A stretch of 64,000 nucleotides of DNA from assembly GCA_963702925.1 (NCBI GenBank), contig OY969771.1:1612001-1676000 (forward strand). Direction: 5' to 3'. Numbering within the stretch: the stretch's first letter is position 1; every line of letters begins with the position of its first letter. The translations under genes were made by a program, and so were the position numbers. The DNA comes from CAIKMD01 sp963702925 (GTDB taxonomy: Bacteria > Pseudomonadota > Alphaproteobacteria > ATCC43930 > CGMCC-115725). Under the pieces are notes generated by a model. The model saw only the letters and a program-made list of their open reading frames with translations, was not told the DNA's origin and did no database searches. This document shows, one piece after another, positions 26,848 through 36,535 of this stretch.

Positions 26848-27396
26848 ATGTCGTTCGAAGCCAATAAGATCGCCGGCGCCATCCTGGCCGCGATGATCCT
26901 CGCCATGGTCTCGGGGATGGTCGCCAACATGCTGGTCCATCCGAAGACTCTCGAAAAGCCGGTCTATGCCGTAGCGGGCGGCGAAACGACGGCGGCAGCG
27001 ACGACGACCAGCGCCCCCGCCGGGCCCGAACCGATCGCCCCGCTTCTGGCGAGCGCCGACATCGATGCCGGCAAGGACAAAGCCAAGCTCTGCACCACCT
27101 GCCACTCTTTCGAGAAGGGCGGCCCCAACCGCATCGGTCCGAACCTCTATGGCGTGGTCGGCGAGCCGATCGCGGCGCCGCGCGGCGATTTCGCCTTCTC
27201 GGATGCGCTGAAGCAAAAGGGCCAGGGCCAGACCTGGACTGCCGACAACCTCAACGAGTGGCTGTGGAAGCCGCAAAGCTTCGCCCATGGCACCAAGATG
27301 ACCTTCATCGGCCTACCCAAGGCGCAAGACCGCGCCAATGTCATTGCTTATCTCAACTCGTTGAGCGACAGCCCGAAGCCGCTCACCGCCCAATAG
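26848..27396 (+). CDS. cycM: Membrane-anchored class I cytochrome c (CycM type)
   Basis: A 182-aa cytochrome. Residues 8-28 form an uncleaved signal anchor. An Ala/Thr/Pro-rich linker follows to about residue 65, then a cytochrome c fold with haem site CTTCHSF and the methionine ligand in GTKMTF. The family shuttles electrons from the bc1 complex to aa3-type oxidase at the outer face of the inner membrane. It is divergent from kdsB, the usual alphaproteobacterial neighbour. Confidence 0.92.
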   Translation: MSFEANKIAGAILAAMILAMVSGMVANMLVHPKTLEKPVYAVAGGETTAAATTTSAPAGPEPIAPLLASADIDAGKDKAKLCTTCHSFEKGGPNRIGPNLYGVVGEPIAAPRGDFAFSDALKQKGQGQTWTADNLNEWLWKPQSFAHGTKMTFIGLPKAQDRANVIAYLNSLSDSPKPLTAQ

Positions 27397-27437
27397 CGCG
27401 CGCCGCGAGCCGAAATCACACGGCGCGGGCGGCGGCT

Positions 27438-28217
27438 ATGGAGCAAGTCGACAGCGCGCAACTGGCTTTTGCCAATCTTCTCGCCGACACCTCGGGCGCG
27501 ATCATCCGGCGTTATTTCCGGCGCAAGATCGCGGTCGACCAGAAAAGCGACTTTACCCCCGTCACCATCGCCGACCGCGCCGTCGAGCGCGCTTTGCGGC
27601 GGCTTATCAAGGCGCGGTTCCCGGAGCACGGAATTCTTGGCGAGGAATTCGGCAGTACCAAGCCCGATGCCGAGTATGTCTGGGTGCTCGACCCGATCGA
27701 CGGCACCAAATCCTTCATCAGCGGCGTGCCGCTTTTCGGCACTTTGATCGCGCTGACCCATCGCAGGCTTCCCATTCTGGGGGTGATCGACCAGCCGATT
27801 TCGCGCGAGCGCTGGGTCGGCGCCGCCGGCCGCAAGACCACGCTCAACGGCAAGCCGGTCAAGACGCGCGCCTGCGCCGGGCTCGACCGCGCCACGCTTT
27901 ACGCAACCGCGCCTGAGATGTTTCAGGGACGCGACGCGGCAGCCTTCGCGCGGCTGCAACGCCGGGTAAAGCTCGCGCGCTTCGGTGCCGATTGCTACGC
28001 CTATGCGCTGCTGGCCAGCGGCTTCATCGACCTTGTGGTCGAGGCCGATCTAAAGCCATACGATTTCTCGGCGCTGGCACCGGTGATCGCGGGCGCGGGC
28101 GGGGCGATCACTGATTGGCGTGGCGCGGCGCTGACACTTCAATCGGGTGGAAGGGTAATCGCCGCTGGCGATAAAAAGCTGCTGAGCCAGGCCCGGGCGG
28201 TTTTGGCGCGCGGCTGA
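27438..28217 (+). CDS. hisN: Histidinol-phosphatase-like inositol monophosphatase family protein
   Basis: A 259-aa metal-dependent phosphatase. Motifs are GILGEEFG, WVLDPIDGTKSFISG (metal-binding Asp and Ile-Asp-Gly-Thr) and VVEADLKPYDFSAL. The SFISGVPLFGTLIAL segment resembles the HisN branch rather than SuhB or CysQ, so histidinol phosphate is the likely substrate. ATG 27438 gives the normal length. It lies 42 nt after the cytochrome gene. Confidence 0.85.
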   Translation: MEQVDSAQLAFANLLADTSGAIIRRYFRRKIAVDQKSDFTPVTIADRAVERALRRLIKARFPEHGILGEEFGSTKPDAEYVWVLDPIDGTKSFISGVPLFGTLIALTHRRLPILGVIDQPISRERWVGAAGRKTTLNGKPVKTRACAGLDRATLYATAPEMFQGRDAAAFARLQRRVKLARFGADCYAYALLASGFIDLVVEADLKPYDFSALAPVIAGAGGAITDWRGAALTLQSGGRVIAAGDKKLLSQARAVLARG

Positions 28218-28239
28218 TTTTCCTCTAAACTCGCCGGCG

Positions 28240-30075
28240 ATGACGCGCTGTCGAGCAATGCTTTTGGGCTTGGCGCTGGCCGTGCTGGCGATCGCGCCGG
28301 CCGCGGCCGAGCCGCGCCACGGGCTTTCGCTCTTCGGCGATCTCAAATATCCCGCGAACTTCACTCATTTCGACTACGTCAATCCCGACGCGCCCAAAGG
28401 CGGCACGGTGAAATACGCCGCAATCGGGACCTTCGACACGCTCAACCCCTTCACCTTGAAAGGCCAGGCCGCTTCCGGCTTGGGCGGCATCTTCGACACG
28501 TTGATGAGTCCCGCGGGGGACGAGCCCGCGTCGGAATATGGTCTCGTCGCCGAAAGCGCCGAGGTCGCGCCCGATCGCAGCTGGGTCGTCTACACGATAA
28601 GGCGCGAAGCGCGCTTTCAAGATGGCAGCGCGATCACGCCCGACGACGTGATCTGGACCTTCGATACGCTGAAGGCGCATGGGCATCCGCGCTACCGGCT
28701 TTATTACGCCGACGTGCTCAAGGCCGAGAAGCTTGGCGAACGCGGCGTGAAGTTCACCTTCCGCAACGGCGACAACCGCGAGCTGGCAAGCATCGTCGGC
28801 GAAATGCCGGTTCTGTCCAAGGCCTATTGGGCCAACCGCGATTTCGAGAAGACCACGCTCGATACGCCTTTGGGTAGCGGGCCCTACAAGATTCAATCCT
28901 TCGAGACCGGGCGCTCGATCACCTATCAACGCGTGCCCGATTACTGGGCCAAGGATCTGCCGGTCAATCGCGGCCGCTATAATTTCGACACGATCCGCTA
29001 TGACTATTATCGCGATCCGTCGATCGCGATCGAAGCGTTCAAGGCGGGACAGTTCGATATTCGGTTCGAAAACGTCTCTAAGAACTGGGCTACCGCCTAT
29101 GCCAGCCCGGCCTTGAGCGCCGGCCTGATCAAGAAAGACGAAATCCCGAACAAGGTACCGCAAGGCATGCAGGGCTTCGGCTTCAACCTGCGCAAGCCTT
29201 TGTTCCAGGACCCGCGCGTGCGCGAGGCACTCGGCTACCTGTTCGATTTCGAATGGACCAACAAGAATCTGTTCTACGGCGCCTACACGCGCAGCAGTAG
29301 CTATTTCTCGAATTCCGAGCTCGCCGCGACCGGCACGCCATCGCCCGACGAGCTGGCGCTGCTCAATCCCTGGAAAGGCCAAATACCCGATTCGGTTTTC
29401 GGGCCCGCCTATGAGCCGCCGAAAAGCGACGGCAGCGGCAATATCCGCGACAATCTGCGCGCGGCGTTGAAGCTTCTGGCCGAGGCAGGCTGGTCGGTGA
29501 AGAACGGGCAATTGGTCAACGCCAAGGGCGAGAATTTCCAGTTCGAGTTCCTGCTGACTCAGCCGCTCGCCGATTTCGAGCGCGTCGTTCTGCCCTTCGG
29601 CCAGAACCTGAAGCGCGCCGGCATCACCATGAATGTGCGCACGGTCGATCCGGCGCAATACGAAAACCGTATGAACAGTTTCGACTACGACATGACCGTC
29701 ATCAATGTCGGCGAGTCCTTGTCGCCCGGCAACGAGCAAAGGGAATTCTGGACCAGCGCCTCGGCGGATCAACCCGGCAGCTCGAACTATATGGGCGTGA
29801 AGAGCAAGGCGGTCGATGCGCTGGTCGATCTCATCATCAACGCGCCCGACCGCGCCAGCCTCATCACCCGCACCCATGCGCTCGATCGGATCTTGACCCG
29901 GGGCTATTACGTCATTCCCAACTGGTATCTGTCCTACTTCCGCGTCGCGAGCTGGGACAAATTCGGCCAGCCGGCCAACCCGCCGCCTTACACCTTGGCG
30001 CTCGATACCTGGTGGTACGACGATCAACGCGCCAAGGCCGTCGAAGCGAAGAAGCCGTTGGCAACCCAGAAATGA
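28240..30075 (+). CDS. yejA: Peptide ABC transporter substrate-binding protein (YejA type)
   Basis: A 611-aa periplasmic binding protein of solute-binding family 5. It has a Sec signal peptide (about 1-23, LLGLALAVLAIAPAAA). The YejA-specific opening HGLSLFGDLKYPANFTHFDYV is followed by FDTLNPFTLKG. It is first in an operon yejABEF, with yejB starting 22 nt downstream. YejABEF systems import peptides and peptide antibiotics such as microcin C in enterobacteria; the natural substrate here is unknown. Confidence 0.92.
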   Translation: MTRCRAMLLGLALAVLAIAPAAAEPRHGLSLFGDLKYPANFTHFDYVNPDAPKGGTVKYAAIGTFDTLNPFTLKGQAASGLGGIFDTLMSPAGDEPASEYGLVAESAEVAPDRSWVVYTIRREARFQDGSAITPDDVIWTFDTLKAHGHPRYRLYYADVLKAEKLGERGVKFTFRNGDNRELASIVGEMPVLSKAYWANRDFEKTTLDTPLGSGPYKIQSFETGRSITYQRVPDYWAKDLPVNRGRYNFDTIRYDYYRDPSIAIEAFKAGQFDIRFENVSKNWATAYASPALSAGLIKKDEIPNKVPQGMQGFGFNLRKPLFQDPRVREALGYLFDFEWTNKNLFYGAYTRSSSYFSNSELAATGTPSPDELALLNPWKGQIPDSVFGPAYEPPKSDGSGNIRDNLRAALKLLAEAGWSVKNGQLVNAKGENFQFEFLLTQPLADFERVVLPFGQNLKRAGITMNVRTVDPAQYENRMNSFDYDMTVINVGESLSPGNEQREFWTSASADQPGSSNYMGVKSKAVDALVDLIINAPDRASLITRTHALDRILTRGYYVIPNWYLSYFRVASWDKFGQPANPPPYTLALDTWWYDDQRAKAVEAKKPLATQK

Positions 30076-30097
30076 CCGCGACCCGAGCTGCCGTCTA

Positions 30098-31183
30098 ATG
30101 CTCGCTTACGCATTCCGCCGCATCCTTCTCATCATCCCGACTCTCTTCGCCATCATCCTGGTGAATTTCGTCATTGTTCAGGCGGCGCCGGGCGGACCGG
30201 TCGATCAGATCATCGCCGAGCTCAAAGGCACGGCGGGAACCGGCCTCGGCCAAGTGGCGGGCGGCGGCGGCGAGCTGCGCAGCAGCGGCACCTCGGCGGC
30301 CGAAACCCGCGGCAGCCGCGGCCTCGATCCCGAATTCATCAAAGAGCTCAACGCCCTTTACGGCTTCGACAAGCCGCCGGCCGAGCGTTTCTGGATGATG
30401 CTGAAGAACTATGTCCGGTTCGATTTCGGCACCAGCTTCTATCAGGACCGGCCGGTGATCCAACTTATCGTCGATAAGCTGCCCGTGTCGATTTCCCTCG
30501 GCCTCTGGACCACCTTGCTGACCTATCTCATCTCGATCCCCTTGGGCATCCGCAAGGCGGTCAAGGACGGCAGCGTCTTCGACATCTGGTCGAGCGCGGT
30601 CATCATCGTCGGCTATGCCATTCCCGGCTTTCTCTTTGCCATCTTGCTGATCGTCCTCTTTGCGGGCGGCAGTTATTTCAGCTGGTTTCCCTTGCGGGGA
30701 CTGACCTCCGACAATTGGGCCAGCCTCGATTGGCCGCATCGCGCGCTCGATTATTTCTGGCACATCGCCTTGCCGATTCTGTCGCTCGTCATCAGCGGCT
30801 TCGCCAGCCTCGCCATGCTGACCAAGAATTGCTTTCTCGAAGAGATCAACAAGCAATATGTCGTCACCGCGCGCGCCAAGGGCCTATCGGAACAACGCGT
30901 GCTTTATGGCCATGTGTTCCGCAACGCCATGCTGCTGGTGATCGCGGGGTTCCCCGCCGCCTTCATCGGGATTCTGTTCACCGGCGCGCTGCTGGTGGAA
31001 GTGATCTTCTCGCTCGACGGGCTCGGCCTGCTCGGCTTTCAAGCCGCGATCGGGCGCGACTATCCGATCATGTTCGCGACGCTTTACATCTACACCTTGG
31101 TCGGGCTTGTGCTGAAGCTCGCCAGCGACTTGACCTATATGGTGGTCGATCCGCGCATCGATTTCGGGACGCGTGGCACATGA
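30098..31183 (+). CDS. yejB: Peptide ABC transporter permease YejB
   Basis: A 361-aa DppB-type inner-membrane permease. It has an N-terminal span (AFRRILLIIPTLFAIILVNF) and a Gly/Ser-rich loop at 45-75. The permease core holds the EAA motif in YVVTARAKGLSEQRVLYGHVFRNA. Ends in VVDPRIDF as usual. Stop and yejE start overlap (ATGA). Confidence 0.94.
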   Translation: MLAYAFRRILLIIPTLFAIILVNFVIVQAAPGGPVDQIIAELKGTAGTGLGQVAGGGGELRSSGTSAAETRGSRGLDPEFIKELNALYGFDKPPAERFWMMLKNYVRFDFGTSFYQDRPVIQLIVDKLPVSISLGLWTTLLTYLISIPLGIRKAVKDGSVFDIWSSAVIIVGYAIPGFLFAILLIVLFAGGSYFSWFPLRGLTSDNWASLDWPHRALDYFWHIALPILSLVISGFASLAMLTKNCFLEEINKQYVVTARAKGLSEQRVLYGHVFRNAMLLVIAGFPAAFIGILFTGALLVEVIFSLDGLGLLGFQAAIGRDYPIMFATLYIYTLVGLVLKLASDLTYMVVDPRIDFGTRGT

Positions 31184-32196
31184 CCCCGCTGACGCGCCGG
31201 CGCCTGGCGAATTTCCGCGCCAACAAGCGCGGTTATTGGTCGCTGTGGATTTTCCTCGCGCTGTTCGTCGGGAGTCTCGGCGCCGAACTGATCGCCAATG
31301 ACCGGCCGCTGCTCGTGCGCTACGACGGCCGCTTCTTCCTGCCGGTTTTCGCCGACTATCCCGAGACGGTCTTTGGCGGCGATCTGCCGACCTCGGCGGA
31401 TTATCGCGATCCGAGCCTGGCCACGCGGATCGACGCCAACGGATTCATGATCTGGCCGTTGATCCCGTTCGGCGATCAGACCATCAATTACGACCTGGTC
31501 TCGCCCGCGCCGTCGCCGCCCGACAAGGTCGATTGGCTCGGCACCGACGATCAGGGACGCGATGTGCTCGCGCGTCTTATTTATGGCTTCCGCATCTCGG
31601 TCCTGTTCGGACTGACCCTGACCGTGGCGAGCTCGATCATCGGCGTCGCGGCCGGCGCGATCCAAGGATATTACGGCGGCCTCGTCGACATATCCTTTCA
31701 GCGCTTCATGGAAGTCTGGTCCGGCTTGCCGGTGCTTTATCTGCTGATCATTCTGTCCAGCATCATCGAGCCGAATTTCTGGTGGCTGCTCACCATCATG
31801 CTGCTGTTCTCGTGGATGTCGCTGGTCGATCTGGTGCGCGCCGAATTCCTGCGCGCGCGCAATTTCGATTACGTGCGCGCCGCGCGCGCTTTGGGCGTCG
31901 GTAATCTCGTTATCATCTGGCGCCACGTTCTGCCCAATGCCATGGTGGCGACCTTGACCTTTCTGCCCTTCATCCTCAACGGCTCGATCACCACCTTGAC
32001 CTCGCTCGATTTCCTCGGCTTCGGCCTGCCGCCGGGTTCGCCCTCGCTCGGCGAGCTTCTGGCGCAAGGCAAGGCCAATCTCCAGGCGCCGTGGCTCGGC
32101 CTCACCGCCTTCTTCGTGCTCGCGGCCATGCTGAGCCTCTTGATCTTCATCGGCGAAGCGGTGCGCGACGCCTTCGATCCGCGCAAGGTCAATTGA
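31180..32196 (+). CDS. yejE: Peptide ABC transporter permease YejE
   Basis: A 338-aa DppC-type permease. It begins TRRRLANFRANKRGYWSLWIF, the usual cytoplasmic segment with the first span. A large periplasmic region follows (about 50-130), then WLGTDDQGRDVLARLIYG and the EAA region NFDYVRAARALGVGNLVIIWRHVLPN. The ATG at 31180 overlaps yejB; a longer frame reaching back to 30715 would lie inside yejB and is rejected. Confidence 0.94.
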   Translation: MTPLTRRRLANFRANKRGYWSLWIFLALFVGSLGAELIANDRPLLVRYDGRFFLPVFADYPETVFGGDLPTSADYRDPSLATRIDANGFMIWPLIPFGDQTINYDLVSPAPSPPDKVDWLGTDDQGRDVLARLIYGFRISVLFGLTLTVASSIIGVAAGAIQGYYGGLVDISFQRFMEVWSGLPVLYLLIILSSIIEPNFWWLLTIMLLFSWMSLVDLVRAEFLRARNFDYVRAARALGVGNLVIIWRHVLPNAMVATLTFLPFILNGSITTLTSLDFLGFGLPPGSPSLGELLAQGKANLQAPWLGLTAFFVLAAMLSLLIFIGEAVRDAFDPRKVN

Positions 32197-32203
32197 GCGC
32201 GCC

Positions 32204-33829
32204 ATGAGCATCCTGTCCGTCAACAACCTTTCGGTCGATTTCTCGCAAGGCGATCAAACTGTCCACGCGGTGCGCGGCGTCAGCTTCGATCTCGATAAAG
32301 GCGAGACCTTGGCGCTGGTCGGCGAATCGGGCTCGGGGAAATCCGTCACCGCGCTGTCGATCTTGCAGCTTCTGCCTTACCCGATGGCAAAGCACGGACC
32401 CGGCAGCAGCATTCGTTTCGACGGCACCGAGCTGGTCGGCGCTGCCGAGCGCGTGTTGCGCGACATCCGCGGCAACCGTATCGCGATGGTCTTTCAGGAG
32501 CCGATGACCTCGCTCAATCCGCTCCACACCGTCGAGAAGCAGATCGGCGAGACGCTTCTGCTTCATAAAGGCATGAAAGGCGCGGTAGCGCGGGCGCGCG
32601 CGATCGAACTGCTCCATCTCGTCGGCTTGAGCGAGGCCGAAAGCCGGCTCGATGCCTATCCGCATCAATTGTCGGGCGGGCAACGCCAACGCGTGATGAT
32701 CGCGATGGCACTGGCCAACGAGCCCGACATTCTGATTGCCGACGAACCCACCACCGCGCTCGACGTCACGATCCAGGCGCAGATCCTGAAACTGTTGAAA
32801 GAGCTGCAAGCGCGCTTCGGCATGGCGCTCTTTTTGATCACCCACGACCTCACCATCGTGCGCAAGATGGCGGATCGCGTGCTGGTGATGACCGAAGGCG
32901 CCATCGTCGAGCGCGGCGCGACCAAGGCGCTCTTCGCGGCGCCGTCACACCCCTATACCAAAAGGCTGCTCGCCGCCGAACCCAAGGGCGCGCCCACGAC
33001 CCAAGACCCGCGGCCCAGCCCGCTGGTCGAGGCGCGCGATCTGCGCGTGTGGTTCCCGATCAAGACCGGGCTCTTTCGCCGCACCACCGGCCATGTCAAA
33101 GCCGTCGACGGCATCGATGTCTGCGTGCGCCGTGGCGAAACCTTGGGCGTGGTCGGCGAATCGGGATCGGGCAAAACCACCTTGGGGCTGGCGCTGTTGC
33201 GGCTGATCGACAGCACGGGCGAGATTCGCTTCGACGGTAGACGGCTCGATCCACTGAGTGGCAAGGCGATGCGGCCGCTGCGGCGCGAAATGCAGATCGT
33301 GTTCCAAGACCCGTTTTCGAGCCTGTCGCCGCGGCTCTCGATCGCGCAGATCGTCGAGGAAGGCTTGAAGGTGCATGGGATTGGCGGCAACGCCGCGGCG
33401 CGGCGCCAGGAGATCGAGCGCGTGCTGGTCGAGGTCGGACTCGACCCGAGCGCCGCCGACCGCTACCCGCATGAATTCTCCGGTGGCCAGCGCCAGCGCG
33501 TGGCGATCGCGCGCGCTTTGGTGCTGAAGCCGCGCTTCCTGCTGCTCGACGAGCCGACTTCGGCGCTCGACATGTCGGTGCAAGCGCAGATGGTCGAGTT
33601 GCTGCGTGCGTTGCAGACGCGCTACGGCCTCGCCTATCTCTTCATCAGCCACGATCTGCGCGTCATCAGGGCGATGGCGCATGACGTGCTGGTGATGAAA
33701 GACGGCAAGGTGGTGGAAAGCGGTTCGGCCGCGACGCTCTTCTCTGCGCCCAAGACCGCCTATACCATCGCGCTGATGGCGGCTGCGTTCAATCTCGACG
33801 CGATCGAGCCGCAAGCCACGGCGCGATAG
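32204..33829 (+). CDS. yejF: Peptide ABC transporter ATPase with two ABC domains (YejF)
   Basis: A 541-aa double ATPase. NBD1 has GESGSGKS (about residues 42-49), LSGGQRQRV and LIADEPTTALD. NBD2 has GESGSGKT, FSGGQRQRV and LLLDEPTSALD. Both have switch histidines (ITHD, ISHD), so both sites look active, unlike the nitrate ATPase. The linker holds the DppF-like HPYTKRLLAAEP. It is last in yejABEF. Confidence 0.94.
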   Translation: MSILSVNNLSVDFSQGDQTVHAVRGVSFDLDKGETLALVGESGSGKSVTALSILQLLPYPMAKHGPGSSIRFDGTELVGAAERVLRDIRGNRIAMVFQEPMTSLNPLHTVEKQIGETLLLHKGMKGAVARARAIELLHLVGLSEAESRLDAYPHQLSGGQRQRVMIAMALANEPDILIADEPTTALDVTIQAQILKLLKELQARFGMALFLITHDLTIVRKMADRVLVMTEGAIVERGATKALFAAPSHPYTKRLLAAEPKGAPTTQDPRPSPLVEARDLRVWFPIKTGLFRRTTGHVKAVDGIDVCVRRGETLGVVGESGSGKTTLGLALLRLIDSTGEIRFDGRRLDPLSGKAMRPLRREMQIVFQDPFSSLSPRLSIAQIVEEGLKVHGIGGNAAARRQEIERVLVEVGLDPSAADRYPHEFSGGQRQRVAIARALVLKPRFLLLDEPTSALDMSVQAQMVELLRALQTRYGLAYLFISHDLRVIRAMAHDVLVMKDGKVVESGSAATLFSAPKTAYTIALMAAAFNLDAIEPQATAR

Positions 33830-33836
33830 GCGGTTT

Positions 33837-34277
33837 CTAAGCCGCCAGCTTCCAGCGTTCGATCACACGCTTGGTGCCGAGATCGTTCGGCTGCTCGACC
33901 GTCCAGCCATGCGCGAGCAGCGCCTTGGCGGTGAGCCGGTTGCCGAGAAATCCGAGCCAGATCTGGACCGCGAGAAAAGCGACGAACAGCACCGCCTCGG
34001 CGGCGCGCGCCGTGACGCTGGTGACGGCGAGCGCGCCGACGATGAGATCGAGGCACCACAGCGCCAGGATCGCGGCACCCCAGCTCGGCAGACGGCGCCA
34101 GAACAACGGCACGCCGAACAAGCCGGCGAACATGAAAAGGTCCCAAGCGAAACCGGTGGAGATGCGTTTCTCCTTGCCGCTTTGCTTTTGCCGCAAGCGG
34201 ATTGCGGCGGGAAGCTTCTCCGCCTCGGCCTTGTCGGGGCGGCTTGCGCGCCGCCGCGCGGCGCTAACGGGAGCCAC
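33837..34277 (-). CDS. Small membrane protein (DUF2628-like)
   Basis: A 146-aa protein with a basic N-terminus (1-40). Hydrophobic spans lie at about 44-60, 65-85 and 90-110. The conserved-looking tail is GNRLTAKALLAHGWTVEQPND. The GNxL...GW pattern resembles DUF2628-type proteins of unknown function; that match is from memory. It starts at GTG 34277, overlapping the aminopeptidase stop by 14 nt, and runs convergent to yejF. Confidence 0.7.
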   Translation of the reverse strand: MAPVSAARRRASRPDKAEAEKLPAAIRLRQKQSGKEKRISTGFAWDLFMFAGLFGVPLFWRRLPSWGAAILALWCLDLIVGALAVTSVTARAAEAVLFVAFLAVQIWLGFLGNRLTAKALLAHGWTVEQPNDLGTKRVIERWKLAA

Positions 34278-35649
34278 GGCCGAAGCGCCCCTCGATCAAG
34301 GCGTAAAGCGCGCGCAAGCCGAGCGCCTCGCCGCCTTCAGGCCGGCCGGGCCGGCCTTTCTGGTTCCAGGCATAGGTGTCGATATGAGCCCAAGGCGTGC
34401 CCGGCGTCACGAAAGCATCGAGATAAAGCGCGGCGGTGATCGCGCCGGCGAAGCCCGATTCCGAGACGTTGTTGAGATCGGCGATGGGCGAGACGATCAT
34501 TTGGCGATAAGGCCGCCACAGCGGCAGGCGCCAAAGCGGATCGCCCTCGGCATCGGCGGCTTTGAGGAGATCGGCGGCGAGCGCGTCGTCATTGGCAAAG
34601 AGCGCGGGAAGCTCGGGCCCGAGCGCCGTGCGCGCGGCACCGGTCAAGGTCGCCATGTCGATCAGCAAGGCAGGCTTTTCGGCGCAAGCCTCATGGAGCG
34701 CGTCGCACAGAATCAGCCTGCCCTCGGCATCGGTATTGCCGACCTCGACCGTCATCCCCTTGCGGGTTTTGATGATATCCAACGGGCGGAAGGCATTGGC
34801 CGAAACCGCGTTCTCGACCGCCGGCACCAGCACCCGCAGCCGTACCGGCAAGTTTGCTTCCATGATGGCCGAAGCAAGGCCAAGCAAGGTCGCAGCGCCA
34901 CCCATATCCTTCTTCATCAGGCGCATCCCGCCCGCCGGCTTCAAATCGAGCCCACCCGAATCGAAGCACACGCCCTTGCCGACCAGGGTCAGCTTGGGCG
35001 CGGAATCGTCGCCCCACACGATGTCGATGAGACAAGGCGGCTTGGCAGCGGCACGGCCGACGGCGTGGATGGTCGGGTAATTCTCTTTCAGAAGGTCGTC
35101 GCCGGTGATGACGCGGCAGCGCGCGCCATTGCGCCCGGCCAGCATCTCGGCGGCGGCGGCGAGCTCCGGCGGGCCCAGATCCTCGGCCGGCGTATTGATG
35201 AGATCGCGGGCCAGAGCGATGCCGCGCGCCAGACGCTCGACCGAAGCACGGTCGGCCTGTGTCGGCCAAACCAGATCGGCCCAGCCGCGGTCGCGCGGCT
35301 TGTAGCGGGTGAAGGCATAGCAGCCCAAGGCCCAGCCCAGGGCAAAGCGGGTGGCCGGCTGAGCGGGCGTTTTTGTGTCGAGCGCATAGGCGCCCGGCGG
35401 GAGGCTGTCCGGCAAGCCGGCGAGGCCCCAAAGCTCCTCGCCGGCGCGCACGCCGACCAGGACAAGCGCGAGCCTTCCCGCCGCATCGGGCAGCAGAGCC
35501 ACCTTGCCCGGCTCTCCGACATAGCGCGTGGCTTCGACCCAACGCCGCTGGGTTTCATCGAGGCACCCGAGCACGCCAGCCAGCCCTTCCTCGGTGACAG
35601 GGACCAAGGGCACGGCGTCGCTGCGCGGGGCGATCAGATGGTCGAGCAA
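34264..35649 (-). CDS. M17 leucyl aminopeptidase family protein
   Basis: A 461-aa zinc/manganese aminopeptidase. The metal and catalytic residues lie in LVGKGVCFDSGGLDLKP, MKKDMGGAA and NTDAEGRLILCDAL, all intact. The N-terminal non-catalytic domain is shorter than in PepA. It would cleave N-terminal residues from peptides, fitting the peptide importer next door. It is divergent from the glutathione S-transferase gene. Confidence 0.93.
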   Translation of the reverse strand: MLDHLIAPRSDAVPLVPVTEEGLAGVLGCLDETQRRWVEATRYVGEPGKVALLPDAAGRLALVLVGVRAGEELWGLAGLPDSLPPGAYALDTKTPAQPATRFALGWALGCYAFTRYKPRDRGWADLVWPTQADRASVERLARGIALARDLINTPAEDLGPPELAAAAEMLAGRNGARCRVITGDDLLKENYPTIHAVGRAAAKPPCLIDIVWGDDSAPKLTLVGKGVCFDSGGLDLKPAGGMRLMKKDMGGAATLLGLASAIMEANLPVRLRVLVPAVENAVSANAFRPLDIIKTRKGMTVEVGNTDAEGRLILCDALHEACAEKPALLIDMATLTGAARTALGPELPALFANDDALAADLLKAADAEGDPLWRLPLWRPYRQMIVSPIADLNNVSESGFAGAITAALYLDAFVTPGTPWAHIDTYAWNQKGRPGRPEGGEALGLRALYALIEGRFGRGSR

Positions 35650-35738
35650 GCGGAAACCTCCAAAAGGCAGCGGGGTTGCGTGGCACCCCCGCTCCCGTCA
35701 CATTGGCGGAGGGCCGACCGAGGGGTGGAGGATAGCCG

Positions 35739-36390
35739 ATGGCCGAGTTCACCATCTATATCGGGAATAAAAACTATTCCTCATGGTCCTTGCGCGCCTG
35801 GCTGATGGTCAAGATGGCCGGGATTCGCTTCGACGAGGTCGTGATCCCGCTTTACGAGCCGCAAAGCCGCACCGAAATCCTGCGCCATTCGCCTTCCGGC
35901 AAGGTACCCGCCTTGGAGCACGGCTCGGTCACGGTGTGGGAATCGCTGGCCATCGGCGAGTACCTGGCCGAGCTATTCCCGGCCGCCAAGCTTTGGCCTG
36001 AACTCGGTCGAGGCGCGGGCAGCGGCACGGGCCGTCAGCCAGGAAATGCATGCCGGTTTCATGCCGCTGCGGCGTCATTTCCCGATGAACATGCGTTCGG
36101 TCTTCGATCGCGCAATCATTCCCGAAATTCAGGGCGACATCGATCGAATCGTCGCGTTGTGGCTCGACTGCCGCAAACGCTTTGGCGCGGGCGGCAATTT
36201 CCTGTTCGGACAATTGACGATTGCCGATGCGATGTTTGCGCCGGTGGTGAGTCGTTTCCGGACCTTCAAAGTTCCGCTCGATCGCGAGGCCGAGGCCTAT
36301 GCCGCTGCCGTGACGGCTTGGCCGGCCTATCAGGAATGGCTGGCCGCAGCGCGCAACGAGCCTATGGTCATCGAGCAGTGGGAATTCTAA
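35739..36390 (+). pseudogene. Glutathione S-transferase, interrupted by a +1 frameshift
   Basis: The N-terminal thioredoxin-like domain from ATG 35739 (TIYIGNKNYSSWSLRAWL, later GKVPALEHGSVTVWESLAI) runs in one frame to about 36000. The helical domain continues in the +1 frame as NSVEARAAARAVSQEMHAGF to the natural stop at 36390. One surplus base at about 35998-36002 explains the break. An intact paralogue lies at 37399-38052. Loss would be tolerable here because of that paralogue, but a sequence error is equally possible. Confidence 0.82.
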
Positions 36391-36535
36391 GCGGCGGCGA
36401 GCGTCCCCCGCCGCCCGCCGCCGCTATGGCGCGACCCAGTCGAGACCAAGTCGCGTTATCGGTAACCCCGATATCCTCTACCTCGATCGCCGCTCGGGCA
36501 GATGTCGTGCCGCGAGCAGCCGAGCCGCGATGGGA

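Noticed and set aside
33871..35805. A 644-codon plus-strand frame opposite the aminopeptidase gene
   Set aside because: It is an antisense frame kept open by high GC. It has no family motifs, while the minus strand has a complete M17 peptidase.
36391..36535. Terminator between the broken glutathione S-transferase gene and the cupin
   Set aside because: There are GC-rich repeats (GCGGCGG/CCGCCGC) but no U-run on either strand, so a terminator call is not supported.
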